DNA of 64,000 nt from Streptomyces ambofaciens ATCC 23877 (GCF_001267885.1 NZ_CP012382.1:3955001-4019000); one strand, 5' to 3'. Shown: positions 8,713 through 20,488, counted from the stretch's first letter. Notes: generated by a model not told the origin, from the sequence alone. Translations and numbers: made by a program.

Positions 8713-9792
8713 CTACATCTCCTTGCGGAACTCCTCCGACACCTTCAGGAAGATGTCGTTCGCCTCGCTCTCGCCGACCGTCACCCGCACACCCTCGCCC
8801 GGGAACGGTCGGACGACCACGCCGGCCCGCTCGCACGCGCCCGCGAAGGCGACCGTCCGCTCCCCCAGCCGCAGCCACACGAAGTTGGCCTGGGTCTCCG
8901 GCACCGTCCAGCCCTGCGCGCGCAGCGCGTCGACCACGCGCGTGCGCTCGCACACCAGCGAGCCGACCCGGCCGATCAGCTCGTCCTCGGCACGCAGCGA
9001 GGCGATCGCCGCCTCCTGCGCGATCTGGCTGACCCCGAACGGCACCGCCGTCTTGCGCAGCGCCGCCGCCACCGGCTCATGGGCGATCGCGAAGCCGACC
9101 CGGAGGCCGGCGAGGCCGTACGCCTTGGAGAAGGTCCGCAGGACGCAGACGTTGGGCCGCCGACGGTAGATCTCGACGCCGTCCGGCACCTCGGAGTCGC
9201 GGATGAACTCGCGGTACGCCTCGTCGAGGACCACCAGGACGTCGCTCGGCACCCGGTCGAGGAACCGCTCCAGCTCGGCCCGCCGCACCACCGTGCCCGT
9301 CGGGTTGTTGGGGTTGCAGACGAAGATCAGCCGGGTCCGGTCGGTGATCGCGTCCGCCATCGCGTCCAGGTCGTGCACGTCGCCCGGCGTCAGCGGCACC
9401 TTCAGGGAGGTCGCGCCGCTGATCTGCGTGATGATCGGGTACGCCTCGAAGGAACGCCAGGCGTAGATCACCTCGTCGCCCGGTCCTGAGGTCGCCTGGA
9501 TCAGCTGCTGGGCCACACCGACCGAACCGGTACCGGTGGCCAGGTGGGAGAGGGGCACGCCGAACCGGTCCGACAGCTCGCTCATCAGGGACGTACAGGC
9601 CATGTCCGGGTACCGGTTGAACGACGAGGCCGCGGCCGTCACCGTCTCCATCACACCCGGCAGGGGCGGGTACGGGTTCTCGTTGGAGGACAGCTTGTAG
9701 GCGACCGGGCCGTCGGCCGCGGCGGGCTTGCCCGGCTTGTAGGTGGGAATTCCCTCCAGCTCGGCGCGCAGCTTGGGGCTCGTCTCGCTCAC
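8713..9792 (-). CDS. HisC-family PLP aminotransferase (aromatic or histidinol-phosphate type)
   Basis: A 359-residue fold-type I aminotransferase. It shows [13 protein letters not shown] near the N-terminus, [20 protein letters not shown] and the PLP-lysine region [17 protein letters not shown], and ends with RVTVGE. HisC and the aromatic aminotransferase Pat share these motifs. No his genes are nearby, so a Pat-like role in Phe/Tyr transamination is as likely as histidine synthesis. The GTG at 9792 was chosen because GAGGAGG lies at good spacing, whereas an upstream ATG at 9816 has none. It converges with the cyclophilin-like gene. Confidence 0.88.
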   Translation of the reverse strand: MSETSPKLRAELEGIPTYKPGKPAAADGPVAYKLSSNENPYPPLPGVMETVTAAASSFNRYPDMACTSLMSELSDRFGVPLSHLATGTGSVGVAQQLIQATSGPGDEVIYAWRSFEAYPIITQISGATSLKVPLTPGDVHDLDAMADAITDRTRLIFVCNPNNPTGTVVRRAELERFLDRVPSDVLVVLDEAYREFIRDSEVPDGVEIYRRRPNVCVLRTFSKAYGLAGLRVGFAIAHEPVAAALRKTAVPFGVSQIAQEAAIASLRAEDELIGRVGSLVCERTRVVDALRAQGWTVPETQANFVWLRLGERTVAFAGACERAGVVVRPFPGEGVRVTVGESEANDIFLKVSEEFRKEM

Positions 9793-10190
9793 CGCAGTCC
9801 TCCTCGTGACCATCACCGTCGAATACTCCTCACCTTAAGAGGATTCGGCGCCCCTGCGTATAGGGGAGGCCAGACCTCCTCCGTCACACTGGCATCAGGG
9901 GCATCAGTGCACGAAGGCGCATGATTCGGGGGGCGCGCCGCACATATATCTACGCGCCGGTGGCTCGCGCCGTGGCGCGCATCCCCCGTGCAGGTGAGTT
10001 GAGACCTCTTCGCAACATCCGCCACGGGGCAGGCCCTTGGTGGTCGGCACGTCAGATACTGGGTTGTGACGCGCCAACTTGCCTGTTTTCCAAGGCGGTT
10101 CATGCTTGATGATCATGCAGAAACGTGACTGTCAACGCGTGCATATGCGTCCGCCCTACCCCACCCCATGAGCCCTACTATCGGCTCGCC
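9793..10190. other. Intergenic region between the divergent aminotransferase and LacI genes
   Basis: About 400 bp with no convincing gene on either strand and no cloverleaf. A TACTAT hexamer at 10177-10182 fits a -10 box for the LacI gene and would give a nearly leaderless transcript from 10191. CCCCTGCGTATAGGGG near 9850 is a small inverted repeat upstream of the aminotransferase. No strong operator palindrome was recognised. Confidence 0.5.
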
Positions 10191-11303
10191 ATGACAGCAG
10201 CAGGGAAGCACCAGGTGAGCCGCGCGGAAACCTCCCGTCGAGGCAGCCGGCCGGGCCGGGCGGGCATCAGGGACGTGGCCGCCGCCGCCGGAGTGTCCAT
10301 CACGACCGTCTCCGACGCCCTCAACGGCAAGGGCCGACTCCCGGATGCCACCCGGCGCCATGTGCGCGAGGTCGCCGACCGACTGGGCTACCGGCCCTCG
10401 GCCGCCGCCCGCACGCTCCGCACCGGCAAGTCGGGACTGATCGGCCTGACCGTGACGACGTACGGGGATGAACCTTTCACCTTCACCGAGTTCGCGTACT
10501 TCGCCGAGATGGCGCGCGCCGCCACGTCCGCCGCGCTCGCCCGCGGCTACGCCCTCGTGATCCTTCCGGCGACCTCCCGTCACGACGTGTGGTCCAACGT
10601 CGCCCTCGACGGCACGGTCGTCATCGATCCCTCCGACCACGACCCGGTCGTCAGCGAACTGGTGCGGCAGGGCTTACCCGTCGTGTCCGACGGCCGCCCG
10701 GCCGGCACGCTCCCCGTGACCGCCTGGGTCGACAACGACCACGAGGCCGCCGTGCTCGGCATCCTCGACCACCTGGCCGATGCCGGGGCCCGCAGGATCG
10801 GCCTGCTCACCGGGACCACGACCGACACGTACACCCACCTGTCGACCACCGCCTACCTCCGCTGGTGCGAGCGCGTCGGGCAGGACCCCGTCTACGAGGC
10901 CTATCCGGCGCACGATCCGTGCGCCGGCGCCGTCGCCGCCGACCGGCTGCTGGCCCGCCCCGACCGACCGGACGCCGTCTACGGTCTCTTCGACCCGAAC
11001 GGCACCGACCTGCTCGCCGCCGCCCGCCGCTACGGCCTGCGCGTCCCGGAGGACCTGCTGCTCGTCTGCTGCAGCGAGTCCACCGTCTACGCCAGTACCG
11101 AGCCGCCGATCACCACGTTGTCGCTCAAGCCCCGTCGCATCGGCACAGCGGTGATCCAGGTCCTCATCGACGCCATCGAGGGGCTCGACTCCGAGCAGCC
11201 GGTCGAGCAGGTGATACCGACCGAGCTGATCGTCCGTACGTCCTCGCAGCGCCGTCCGCCCCGCACGACGGTCAGTCCTCCGCGGTCACCGGAGCACGAG
11301 TAG
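10191..11303 (+). CDS. LacI-family transcriptional regulator
   Basis: A 370-residue repressor-type protein. The N-terminal HTH and hinge read IRDVAAAAGVSITTVSDALN then LGYRPSAAARTLRTGKSG. A periplasmic-binding-protein-like sensor follows, containing VDNDHEAAVLGILDHL and the conserved late segment PPITTLSLKPRRIGTAVIQVL. The ligand cannot be told from sequence, and no catabolic operon is adjacent. The ATG at 10191 was chosen because the HTH begins about 24 residues later and a -10-like TACTAT sits nine bases upstream. The transcript may be leaderless. Confidence 0.9.
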   Translation: MTAAGKHQVSRAETSRRGSRPGRAGIRDVAAAAGVSITTVSDALNGKGRLPDATRRHVREVADRLGYRPSAAARTLRTGKSGLIGLTVTTYGDEPFTFTEFAYFAEMARAATSAALARGYALVILPATSRHDVWSNVALDGTVVIDPSDHDPVVSELVRQGLPVVSDGRPAGTLPVTAWVDNDHEAAVLGILDHLADAGARRIGLLTGTTTDTYTHLSTTAYLRWCERVGQDPVYEAYPAHDPCAGAVAADRLLARPDRPDAVYGLFDPNGTDLLAAARRYGLRVPEDLLLVCCSESTVYASTEPPITTLSLKPRRIGTAVIQVLIDAIEGLDSEQPVEQVIPTELIVRTSSQRRPPRTTVSPPRSPEHE

Positions 11304-11530
11304 GAACGCCGGGCCGGCACGTCCGGAGCGTGAGCGTGTCACCTCCGTGGGCGGCCAAGCCCGGCCCAATCGGGGCGAAAGCCACGGTGAACCGGAGTCC
11401 TGTTCCGATTCACCACCCCTGGGTCATCACACAGCGCGATCCGCATTCCTATGATGGGCCCACACACCGCGGGCCGCTGCGACCAGGCAGTCCGAAGCGG
11501 TGCAGATGCGGCGCGATGGTGGAGGGGTCG

Positions 11531-12622
11531 ATGACTCAGGGGGCCGGTCAGGGACCCGAGGTGGAGCGGACGGCGACGGTACGCGACTTCCGGGTGCCCG
11601 CGTACGTCCACGAGACCGCTCCGTACGCCGCCCCCGGCGCGCACGTGAGTGAGGTCGCGCCACCTTCCGAGGAGAGGGACGAGGAGACCTATCCGGAGGG
11701 GTACACCCCCACTCAGCGGGATCTGCCCGTCATCCGTCGGGGTGACACGGTCCAGGTGACCGTCGATCCCGAACCGGTCGTGGTGCAGCAGGCCGCCACG
11801 GGGCAGGGGCCGCTGTTCGTCGTCGGTGACGTGCACGGATACCTCGACGAGCTCCTCGCCGCCCTGCGGGAGAAGGGCCTCGTCGACGCCGCGGGCCAGT
11901 GGTGCGCGGGGACCTCACGCCTGTGGTTCCTCGGCGACTTCACGGACCGCGGTCCGGACGGCATCGGCGTCATCGACCTGGTGATGCGGCTGTCCGCCGA
12001 GGCCGCCGCGGCCGGCGGCTACTGCAAGGCGCTGATGGGCAACCACGAGCTGCTGCTGCTCGGCGCCAAGCGGTTCGGCGACACCCCCGTCAACTCCGGT
12101 GCGGGCACCGCCACCTTCCAGGCGGCCTGGCTGCTGAACGGCGGGCAGAAGACCGACATGGACCGCCTTCAGGACCACCACCTGCAGTGGATGGCCCGCC
12201 TCGACGCCATGGAGGAGGTCGACGGTCACCTCCTGGTGCACTCGGACGCCACCACCTACCTGGACTACGGCCGCTCCATCGAGGAGGTCAACGACACCGT
12301 CCGCGAGACGCTCACGCGCAACGACGCGGAAGAGGTGTGGGACCTGTTCCGCAAGCTCACCAAGCGCTTCTCCTTCCGCGACGAGGGCGGCGCCGACGCC
12401 GTGCGCTCACTGCTGGACACGTACGGCGGCACCCGGATCGTTCACGGCCACAGCCCCATCCCCTACCTGCTGGGCGAAGTCGGCTCCGAGGACGGCGAGG
12501 ACGACACGCGTACCGCTGTCGAAGGACCTCACGTCTACGCGGACGGACTGGCCATCGCGATGGACGGCGGGGTGACCATGGCCGGAAAGCTGCTGGTCCA
12601 GCAACTGCCGCTCGACATCTGA
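11531..12622 (+). CDS. Metallophosphoesterase (PP1/PP2B-type serine/threonine phosphatase)
   Basis: A 363-residue protein with a hydrophilic N-terminal region of about 90 residues and then a calcineurin-like phosphoesterase domain. All metal-binding motifs are visible: GDVHG, FLGDFTDRGPDG, LMGNHELLLLG, LLVHSD and IVHGHSP. Members dephosphorylate phosphoproteins or small phosphoesters with two divalent metals, and the substrate here is unknown. The ATG at 11531 was chosen for its GGAGGGG site. The downstream membrane-protein gene is on the same strand 188 bp away. Confidence 0.88.
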   Translation: MTQGAGQGPEVERTATVRDFRVPAYVHETAPYAAPGAHVSEVAPPSEERDEETYPEGYTPTQRDLPVIRRGDTVQVTVDPEPVVVQQAATGQGPLFVVGDVHGYLDELLAALREKGLVDAAGQWCAGTSRLWFLGDFTDRGPDGIGVIDLVMRLSAEAAAAGGYCKALMGNHELLLLGAKRFGDTPVNSGAGTATFQAAWLLNGGQKTDMDRLQDHHLQWMARLDAMEEVDGHLLVHSDATTYLDYGRSIEEVNDTVRETLTRNDAEEVWDLFRKLTKRFSFRDEGGADAVRSLLDTYGGTRIVHGHSPIPYLLGEVGSEDGEDDTRTAVEGPHVYADGLAIAMDGGVTMAGKLLVQQLPLDI

Positions 12623-12810
12623 CCGTTCGCCGGGCGGCCCGGGCGACGGCGGCGTCCGTACAGGCCGGCACCCAATTTCTGGAAACCCCCTGTCACCCGC
12701 CACCGTCACCGCTCTACCATCGGCTTATCCGTAGCAGGCTCCCCTCCGTTTCTGCCCGACGGCTCGTTGGCATGCGAGCCCCAAGCCCTACGGAGCATCG
12801 GGGGATGCAC

Positions 12811-13674
12811 ATGAACAGCGTTCCGCAGCACCTGCCGAACGAGGACCGCCAGGAGTACGAGCGGATCCTCGACGAGGCGCTGCGCTCCGCACCACGCCGC
12901 CCGGAGCTGGCCGCTCTCGGACAGCGGCTCAACTCCGAACAACTGCGCACCATGGCACTCAACGCGACCGCCCTCATCACCGCGGCGGCCACGACCGAGT
13001 ACCAGCACTACGTGAAGGTCCGCGAGGATCTGCGCCAGCCGGCGTCCTCCGCACGGACGCCCGCCACGCGCGAGTCCGGCTCCGACGAGCCGGGCGCGGG
13101 CGCGGGGGGACTCGCCGCCACCGTGGGCGAGGTCGCCGAGGCGACCGGCGCGGGTGCCGTCGCCGTCGTCGCCGTCCTGGCGCCCGTCCTGGCCGGCACC
13201 GCCGCGGCGATCTTCCTCCTGGTCGGATACATCCTGAAGATGCTCGATCCGGGGCAGGCCTTCGCGCGGACCATGCTCACCACCGGCTGGGTGTTCGGCG
13301 CCATGACCGCGGTGGCGATCCTCGTCGCCGCGGTGGGTCTGCTGCTCACCGCGTTGCGCAACCGCCCCTCGGCCGAGTCCGGTTTCCACGGCGAACTCGA
13401 CGAGGAGGTGGTCCGGGCCCGGGACGCCTGGCGCGACGCCCTGCTGGAACGGGGCATCCTGCCGTTCCTGCGGGAGGCCCTGGCAGCCCCGGGCACCACG
13501 GCGCTGCACCGCACGGGGCCCGCGGCGCCGACGAGCCGCATGCCGCACCTCGGCTACGGCCGCCCGGGGTTCACGAGCCCCGGTGAGGGCCCGGCGGCGG
13601 GTCAGCGTCCGAGCTACTCGAGCCCGGACTACAGCAGCCCGGACTTCGGCGGCCCGGACCATCGGCCCGAGTAG
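12811..13674 (+). CDS. Conserved actinobacterial membrane protein of unknown function
   Basis: A 287-residue protein. The charged N-terminal part (about residues 1-110) begins MNSVPQHLPNEDRQEYERIL. Two hydrophobic segments follow (AVAVVAVLAPVLAGTAAA and VFGAMTAVAILVAAVGLLL), then a cytoplasmic-looking helical region and a Ser/Pro/Asp/Gly-rich tail. I recognise no catalytic motif. An alternative ATG lies two codons upstream at 12805. GGGG at 12801-12804 favours 12811 by spacing. Confidence 0.78.
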   Translation: MNSVPQHLPNEDRQEYERILDEALRSAPRRPELAALGQRLNSEQLRTMALNATALITAAATTEYQHYVKVREDLRQPASSARTPATRESGSDEPGAGAGGLAATVGEVAEATGAGAVAVVAVLAPVLAGTAAAIFLLVGYILKMLDPGQAFARTMLTTGWVFGAMTAVAILVAAVGLLLTALRNRPSAESGFHGELDEEVVRARDAWRDALLERGILPFLREALAAPGTTALHRTGPAAPTSRMPHLGYGRPGFTSPGEGPAAGQRPSYSSPDYSSPDFGGPDHRPE

Positions 13675-13698
13675 CCACCGGCCTGGGCGGGCAACGGA

Positions 13699-15171
13699 TC
13701 AGAGGATGCCCGCCCGGCCGGCGGCAGTGATCCACGACGGGAACTCCGACAGCAGGCGGTCGTACAACTCCGGATCCGGGACGGTGCTGATGTCGTCCAC
13801 GGCGAAGAATCCGACGTTGTCGACGCGTCGGCCCGGCAGGGTGTCGAAACGCTCGAGGACCCCGTAGTCGGACCGCCCGAGCCCGACGAACTGCCAGAAG
13901 ACGGGTTCCTCCACCGCCTCCCGCAGCTCCCGTTCGATCTCGGCGTTGCGGTAGACGCCGCCGTCGGAGAAGAAGAGCACCAGGGTGGGAGCCGTCGCCG
14001 GGTTGTCCCGGACGAAGGCCCGCACCTCGGCGATGACCTTCTGCTCCTCGTTCTGGATACCGACCGCGCGCATGTCGACCTGCTCGGGGTGAAGGCCCTT
14101 CTTCCTCCCACGGCGGAAGAGGCTGATCTCCCCCACGCGTACGTGCAGCCGCAGCCACTCGGGCAGCTCACCGAGGCGGAGGTCGGGCAGCCGCGCCGGG
14201 TTCGACGCGAAGGTCCAGGCCTGCATCTCGCCGTCGTCGTCCAGCTGGGCAGCGACTGCGGCCATCCGCTCCACGACGTCGGCGACCACGCCCTTGGAGT
14301 AGAGGAAGGACATGGACCCGGAAGCGTCGAGGACGAGGATGACGCGCGCGGTGACACCGGACGCCCCATGCTTGCTCAGGCTGACCGCGACCTGCTCCTT
14401 GCGCAGGGACAGCCGTTTGCGCATGTCGACGGGCAGGCGTTCTTCTCCCTTCGTCAGGCGGGGTCCCGCGCTGCTGGGTGCCGGTGCCGAGGGGGGAGCC
14501 GGCGATGCCGGAGCCGGTGGCACCGGTACCACGTGCGGCGCCGGCGGCGTGGGGGCCGGGGGAGGCTGAGGAGCCGGGGGAGTGTCCGCCGTCGGCCGGA
14601 CGGCGGCGGGAGCGGAGACGGGCGGCGCGTCGTCGACGGTGATGCCGAAGTCGGTGGCCACCCCGGCGAGCCCGGAGGCGTACCCCTGGCCGACCGCGCG
14701 GAACTTCCACTTCCCCTGGCGCCGGTACAGCTCACCGCCGACCAGGGCGGTCTCCGTCCCGGCCGTCATGTCGAACCGGGCCAGCTCGGCACGGGTGCCC
14801 GCGTCCAGCAACCGCAGTGACAGCCCCGGGACCTCGCCGAAGGTCCCGCCGTCCGCCGAGGCGCACAGGACGATGCGGTCGACGGCCGGTTCGACCGAGC
14901 GCAGGTCCACTTCGACGGCGTCGGTGGTGACGCCCGCTCCCCCGCCCGCGTCGCCCTGCTTGCCCAGGTGCCGCACCGCGTCGGACGTGTGGCGGGGTTG
15001 GTTGTAGAAGACGAAGTCGCCGTCGTCCCGGACCCGTCCGGCCGGCGTGAGCAGCAGCGCTGAGGCGTCGACCTCGGGTACACCCGGCCCGGCGGACCAG
15101 ACGAGTTCGACGCGCACCGCGGGGGAGTCGACGGCGAGGTTGGCGCCCTTGCTCAGGGAGGTGGCTGTCAT
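13699..15171 (-). CDS. TerD-domain protein fused to a VWA domain
   Basis: A 490-residue two-domain protein. Residues 1 to about 180 form a TerD domain ([14 protein letters not shown], then the [21 protein letters not shown] region). A Pro/Ala-rich linker of about 60 residues follows. The C-terminal half is a von Willebrand A domain with the MIDAS motif DASGSMS and later [10 protein letters not shown]. TerD domains bind Ca2+ and occur in tellurite-resistance and chemical-stress loci. The TerD-linker-VWA architecture is known in Streptomyces, but its role is not defined. The gene stands alone, with no other ter genes nearby. The ATG at 15171 was preferred over an upstream start because the TerD fold begins there. 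Confidence 0.87.
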   Translation of the reverse strand: MTATSLSKGANLAVDSPAVRVELVWSAGPGVPEVDASALLLTPAGRVRDDGDFVFYNQPRHTSDAVRHLGKQGDAGGGAGVTTDAVEVDLRSVEPAVDRIVLCASADGGTFGEVPGLSLRLLDAGTRAELARFDMTAGTETALVGGELYRRQGKWKFRAVGQGYASGLAGVATDFGITVDDAPPVSAPAAVRPTADTPPAPQPPPAPTPPAPHVVPVPPAPASPAPPSAPAPSSAGPRLTKGEERLPVDMRKRLSLRKEQVAVSLSKHGASGVTARVILVLDASGSMSFLYSKGVVADVVERMAAVAAQLDDDGEMQAWTFASNPARLPDLRLGELPEWLRLHVRVGEISLFRRGRKKGLHPEQVDMRAVGIQNEEQKVIAEVRAFVRDNPATAPTLVLFFSDGGVYRNAEIERELREAVEEPVFWQFVGLGRSDYGVLERFDTLPGRRVDNVGFFAVDDISTVPDPELYDRLLSEFPSWITAAGRAGIL

Positions 15172-15253
15172 ACGCCCAGTCTGCCGAGACGGGTCCCCGG
15201 TGGGGAGGGGGCAGGCCCGGCGGTCCGCCCCCTTCGTCACCTGAGCCGTTCGC

Positions 15254-17220
<1,967 letters not shown>

Positions 17221-17222
<2 letters not shown>

Positions 17223-17250
17223 TACAAAGGTGCCTCCACGCTAGCGTCAA
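17221..17250 (-). promoter_or_regulatory. Candidate sigma70-type promoter of thiC
   Basis: On the minus strand TTGACG (17245-17250) is followed after 18 bp by TGTACA (17221-17226), placing the start point just before the TPP aptamer. The -10 match is only fair. Confidence 0.4.
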
Positions 17251-17300
17251 TTCGGGCGCGGTGAACAGAGGGCCCCCCTCGTTCTTGCGATGATCGGTCG

Positions 17301-18863
17301 GTGACCACTCCGCAGCATCCCCCGTTCCCGCCGCACGAGCCCCGCCGCGGGCCGGGTGCCGAGGACGGTGACGGCCGTGCGGCCGGTCCCGTCCCGCACG
17401 GCGCCCACGCCGCTCACGGCGCGGGGGGCGGCAGACACGACGCGGGTGGCGGGCACGACGCGGGTGGCGGCCACGACGCGGGTGGCGGCCACGGTGTCGG
17501 TGACGGCCATGGAGGCGGTGGCGGTCACGGTTCCGGTGGGGGCCATGGTGCCGGTGGCGGTCACGGGCACTCCCACAGTCACGGTCCGGCTGCACCCGTC
17601 TCCCGGCATCTGCGGAAGGTCATCGCCGCGGTCCTGATCCCGTTCACCGCCGCGGTGCTGGTCGGGCTCGCGGTGCTGTGGCCGGGCGGTGCGCCCCCGC
17701 ACGAGCGCACGGGCGTCGGTTTCGACCGGCAGACGGAACAGGCCACCGTCACCAAGGTGGTCGAGCTGAGCTGCCAGTCCGCCGGCAACTCGGGCGTCCC
17801 TCCGACGGGCGACACCTCCACCGCCGAGGGCTCCTCCGCGGTGCAGCGGGAGAACGGCGACTGCAAGCGAGCGACCATCCGCGTCGACAGCGGCAAGGAC
17901 AAGGGCCGCACGTTCACCGAGATCGTGCAGCCCGACCAGTCGCGGCAACTGCAGCAGGGCCAGGAGGTCGTGGTCGCCTACGAGCCCTCAGCCCCGGAGG
18001 ACCTCCAGTACTCGGTGACCGACATCAACCGTCGGCTGCCGCTGGCCCTGCTCGCCGGCATCTTCGCGCTCGCCGTCGTGGTCGTGGGACGGCTGCGGGG
18101 CCTCATGGCGCTCATCTCGCTGGCCATGAGCTTCCTGCTGCTGAACTTCTTCATCCTGCCCGCGATCCTTCAGGGGTCGAACCCGCTGGTCGTGGCGGTG
18201 GTCGGGGCCAGCGCCATCATGCTGATCGCGCTGTACCTGTGCCACGGCCTGTCGGCCCGGACGTCCGTGGCGGTGCTCGGCACCCTCATCTCGTTGCTGC
18301 TGATCGGCGTTCTCGGGTCGCTGTTCATCGACTGGGCCGCGCTCACCGGCAACACGGACGACAACACCGGCCTCATCCACGGGCTGTATCCGACGATCGA
18401 CATGAGCGGTCTGCTGCTCGCGGGCGTCATCATCGGTTCGCTCGGCGTACTCGACGACGTGACGGTCACCCAGACGTCGGCGGTGTGGGAACTGCACGAG
18501 GCCAACCCGACGATGGGCTGGCGCGGGCTGTACCGCGCCGGCATCCGCATCGGCCGCGACCACATCGCCTCGGTCGTCAACACGCTCGTCCTCGCCTACG
18601 CGGGCGCCGCGCTGCCGCTGCTGCTGCTGTTCTCGATCGCGCAGAGCGGGGTGGGGACGGTCGCCAACAGCGAGCTGGTCGCGGAGGAGATCGTGCGCAC
18701 CCTGGTCGGTTCGATCGGCCTGGTGGCGTCCGTCCCGGTGACCACCGCCCTCGCGGCCCTCGTCGTGTCGGCCGATCGTCCGGCCGACCGGGCGACGGCT
18801 CGGGTCGCCGGGGCGGGCGCCGCGCCCGCACGCGGCGGGCGGGGCCGTCGGCGCAAGCGCTGA
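17301..18863 (+). CDS. YibE/F-family membrane protein with a His/Gly-rich N-terminal repeat
   Basis: A 520-residue protein. The first 100 or so residues are a low-complexity tail with seven degenerate H-x2-GGG-type repeats ending HGHSHSHG. A membrane anchor (VIAAVLIPFTAAVLVGLAVL) follows, then an extracytoplasmic domain of about 120 residues, then about seven hydrophobic segments from LLAGIFALAVVVVGRL onward, as in the YibE/F family (PF07907). The family is a proposed transporter of unknown substrate. The His-rich tail suggests metal binding, which is inference. The GTG at 17301 is used because it precedes the repeat in frame, but the ribosome site is weak. It is divergent from thiC. Confidence 0.85.
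   Translation: MTTPQHPPFPPHEPRRGPGAEDGDGRAAGPVPHGAHAAHGAGGGRHDAGGGHDAGGGHDAGGGHGVGDGHGGGGGHGSGGGHGAGGGHGHSHSHGPAAPVSRHLRKVIAAVLIPFTAAVLVGLAVLWPGGAPPHERTGVGFDRQTEQATVTKVVELSCQSAGNSGVPPTGDTSTAEGSSAVQRENGDCKRATIRVDSGKDKGRTFTEIVQPDQSRQLQQGQEVVVAYEPSAPEDLQYSVTDINRRLPLALLAGIFALAVVVVGRLRGLMALISLAMSFLLLNFFILPAILQGSNPLVVAVVGASAIMLIALYLCHGLSARTSVAVLGTLISLLLIGVLGSLFIDWAALTGNTDDNTGLIHGLYPTIDMSGLLLAGVIIGSLGVLDDVTVTQTSAVWELHEANPTMGWRGLYRAGIRIGRDHIASVVNTLVLAYAGAALPLLLLFSIAQSGVGTVANSELVAEEIVRTLVGSIGLVASVPVTTALAALVVSADRPADRATARVAGAGAAPARGGRGRRRKR
17436..17561 (+). repeat. 18-bp coding tandem repeat, about seven copies
   Basis: The unit CACGACGCGGGTGGCGGC occurs almost unchanged three times (17436-17489) and four more times in degenerate form. 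Each encodes one H-D/G-x-GGG hexapeptide of the YibE/F protein. Copy number is likely to vary between strains. Confidence 0.85.
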
Positions 18864-18913
18864 GGTGCTCCGGTGAAGCGTTACGCCACTCCCCGTAGAG
18901 CTGCGGGAACGGT

Positions 18914-19321
18914 TCAGCCCGCGCTCTGTTCCTCCGCCAGGATGCGGTCCAGAGCCTCGTCGAGGTGAGCGTCGAAGTCGGCGAGCGCGCCTTCCTGCCC
19001 CAGCGGCACCAGCTTGTCGGTCCGGTCGAGGAAGGCCACCAGGGGCGCCGCCGACGAGCGGAACAGCGCCTGGTCCGTGCCGACCTGAAGACGGATCAGC
19101 ACCTCGGCCAGCGGCTCGGGATCGACGGGCGCGATGCGCACGTCACCGTCACCGCACGGCCGGCCCACCCCGTCGACCAACAGCTCCCGGCCGAAGGCCC
19201 ACGTCACCGGGGCGTCCCCGGGCAGATGGAAGGTCAGTCGCACGGCATAGGGATCACAGGTCTCGTACCCCAGCTCCACCGGGATGCGGAACGAGAGCTC
19301 CTCGGACACGAGAAAGCTCAT
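18914..19321 (-). CDS. ssgA: Sporulation and septation regulator SsgA
   Basis: A 135-residue SALP-family protein starting MSFLVSEELSFRIPVELGYE, with the family core PVTWAFGRELLVDG and LVAFLDRTDKLVPLGQE. In Streptomyces SsgA stimulates septum-site selection and sporulation-specific cell division. The second of two tandem ATGs (19321) was chosen because AGAGG then has five-base spacing. ssgR, encoding its activator in S. coelicolor, lies directly upstream on the same strand. Confidence 0.95.
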   Translation of the reverse strand: MSFLVSEELSFRIPVELGYETCDPYAVRLTFHLPGDAPVTWAFGRELLVDGVGRPCGDGDVRIAPVDPEPLAEVLIRLQVGTDQALFRSSAAPLVAFLDRTDKLVPLGQEGALADFDAHLDEALDRILAEEQSAG

Positions 19322-19450
19322 CATGACCTCTGCCTGTACGGACTCGCCCATCGCCTACCCCGTCATTCGCCGTCGACTGGCCGGGAATCAAACCTCTAAC
19401 ACTGGTGGCATCTTGCTCAACGTACACACCAGATCACAAGGAGTGAGTTT

Positions 19451-20293
19451 TCAGATACTGATAGAGAGGGCGAGTGACCCCAGAAGGCGTCCCACTTCGT
19501 CCTGCAATCGCTGCGCCGCGGGCAGCAGCCGATCGGCCTGGTGGACGGGCAGGGACAAGGCCATGGTGGCGGCGGTGGTGCCCACGGTGATCGGGATCGC
19601 GGCACAGACGGTCCCCAGTGCGTACTCCTGGCGTTCGATCACCGGCACCATCCGGCGCATGCGTTCCAGTCGTTTCAGCATGGCATTGCCATCACGCACC
19701 GTGTATGGCGTGACGGGCTGCACCGGGTAACGGTCCAGGTGGTCCCGGCGGGCTTCCTCGTCCAGCTGCGACAGCAGACACTGGCCGATGGCGTGGGCGT
19801 GCCCGGTCTCGCGGAAGTCCGCCCACTCCTCCACCGCGGGGTTGCCCGGGGTGTCGGAGACGCACACGACGTCGATCTCGCCGTCCCGGTACATGGCGTA
19901 GTACACGGGTGCGCCGATCGCGTCCCGCCAGCGCGCCAGCGCGTCGACCACCGTGCTGCGACGTTTCTGCGCGGCCCCGCTGCTGCTCAGCCGCTCGGCG
20001 GCCTCGCCGAGGAAGAACAGACCCTTCTCACGGCGCAGATAGCCCTCGTGCACCAGCGTGCGCAACAGGTGATACGCCGTGGGCAGCGCCAGCCCGGTCT
20101 CACGGGCCAGTTGCTTGGCGGGGGCCCCGTACGCGTGCTCGGCGACGCACTCCATCAGGCGCATCGCCCGCTGCACGGAGCCGATGAGGGTCGCGGAGGG
20201 AGCGCCCGCGGCAGGGGCGGTGGGTGTCCGGGGCGTCGAGTGGGGCTGCGCGGGCAGGGTGAGCGGAACGAAAGCGGTGTCAGCCGTGGCCAA
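19451..20293 (-). CDS. ssgR: IclR-family regulator of ssgA (SsgR)
   Basis: A 280-residue IclR regulator. A winged HTH (about residues 35-95) contains SVQRAMRLMECVAEHAYGAPAKQLARETGL-type sequence and LPTAYHLLRTLVHEGYL. An IclR effector domain follows, with GHAHAIGQCLLSQL and AIPITVG. In S. coelicolor SsgR activates ssgA, which is next downstream here. The TTG at 20293 was chosen because GGGAG lies four bases upstream. A GTG at 20356 would add 21 residues but has no ribosome site. Confidence 0.88.
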   Translation of the reverse strand: MATADTAFVPLTLPAQPHSTPRTPTAPAAGAPSATLIGSVQRAMRLMECVAEHAYGAPAKQLARETGLALPTAYHLLRTLVHEGYLRREKGLFFLGEAAERLSSSGAAQKRRSTVVDALARWRDAIGAPVYYAMYRDGEIDVVCVSDTPGNPAVEEWADFRETGHAHAIGQCLLSQLDEEARRDHLDRYPVQPVTPYTVRDGNAMLKRLERMRRMVPVIERQEYALGTVCAAIPITVGTTAATMALSLPVHQADRLLPAAQRLQDEVGRLLGSLALSISI

Positions 20294-20431
20294 GGGGCAC
20301 TCCCGGGACGCGAGGGGGGAGCCCGTGCGGGGAACACGGGTGGGGGTGTACGCCACTCGCGGGGTCGCCCCCGCGTGGAGTTCCGGACTCTAATCGCCGG
20401 TCACCGGCCGCCGACGGCCCGTCCGGGAAAC

Positions 20432-20449
20432 TTCCCTCGCGCGAGGGAA
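20432..20449. promoter_or_regulatory. 18-bp perfect palindrome upstream of ssgR
   Basis: TTCCCTCGCGCGAGGGAA is a perfect palindrome 139 bp upstream of the ssgR start and 40 bp past the stop of the small DUF5326 gene. It could be an operator for ssgR. With no loop and no T-run it is a poor terminator. No known factor was matched. Confidence 0.4.
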
Positions 20450-20488
20450 CCGGTGGTTCCTGTTACCGCCACCGGTGTCCCACGGCTT

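Noticed and set aside
9793..10190. tRNA or small RNA gene
   Set aside because: No cloverleaf or CCA-end structure could be traced on either strand.
13699..15171. Tellurite-resistance operon
   Set aside because: Only one TerD-VWA gene is present, with no terB, terC or terZ relatives in the window.
17436..17561. CRISPR array
   Set aside because: The repeats have no spacers, keep an open frame and encode a His/Gly-rich tail.
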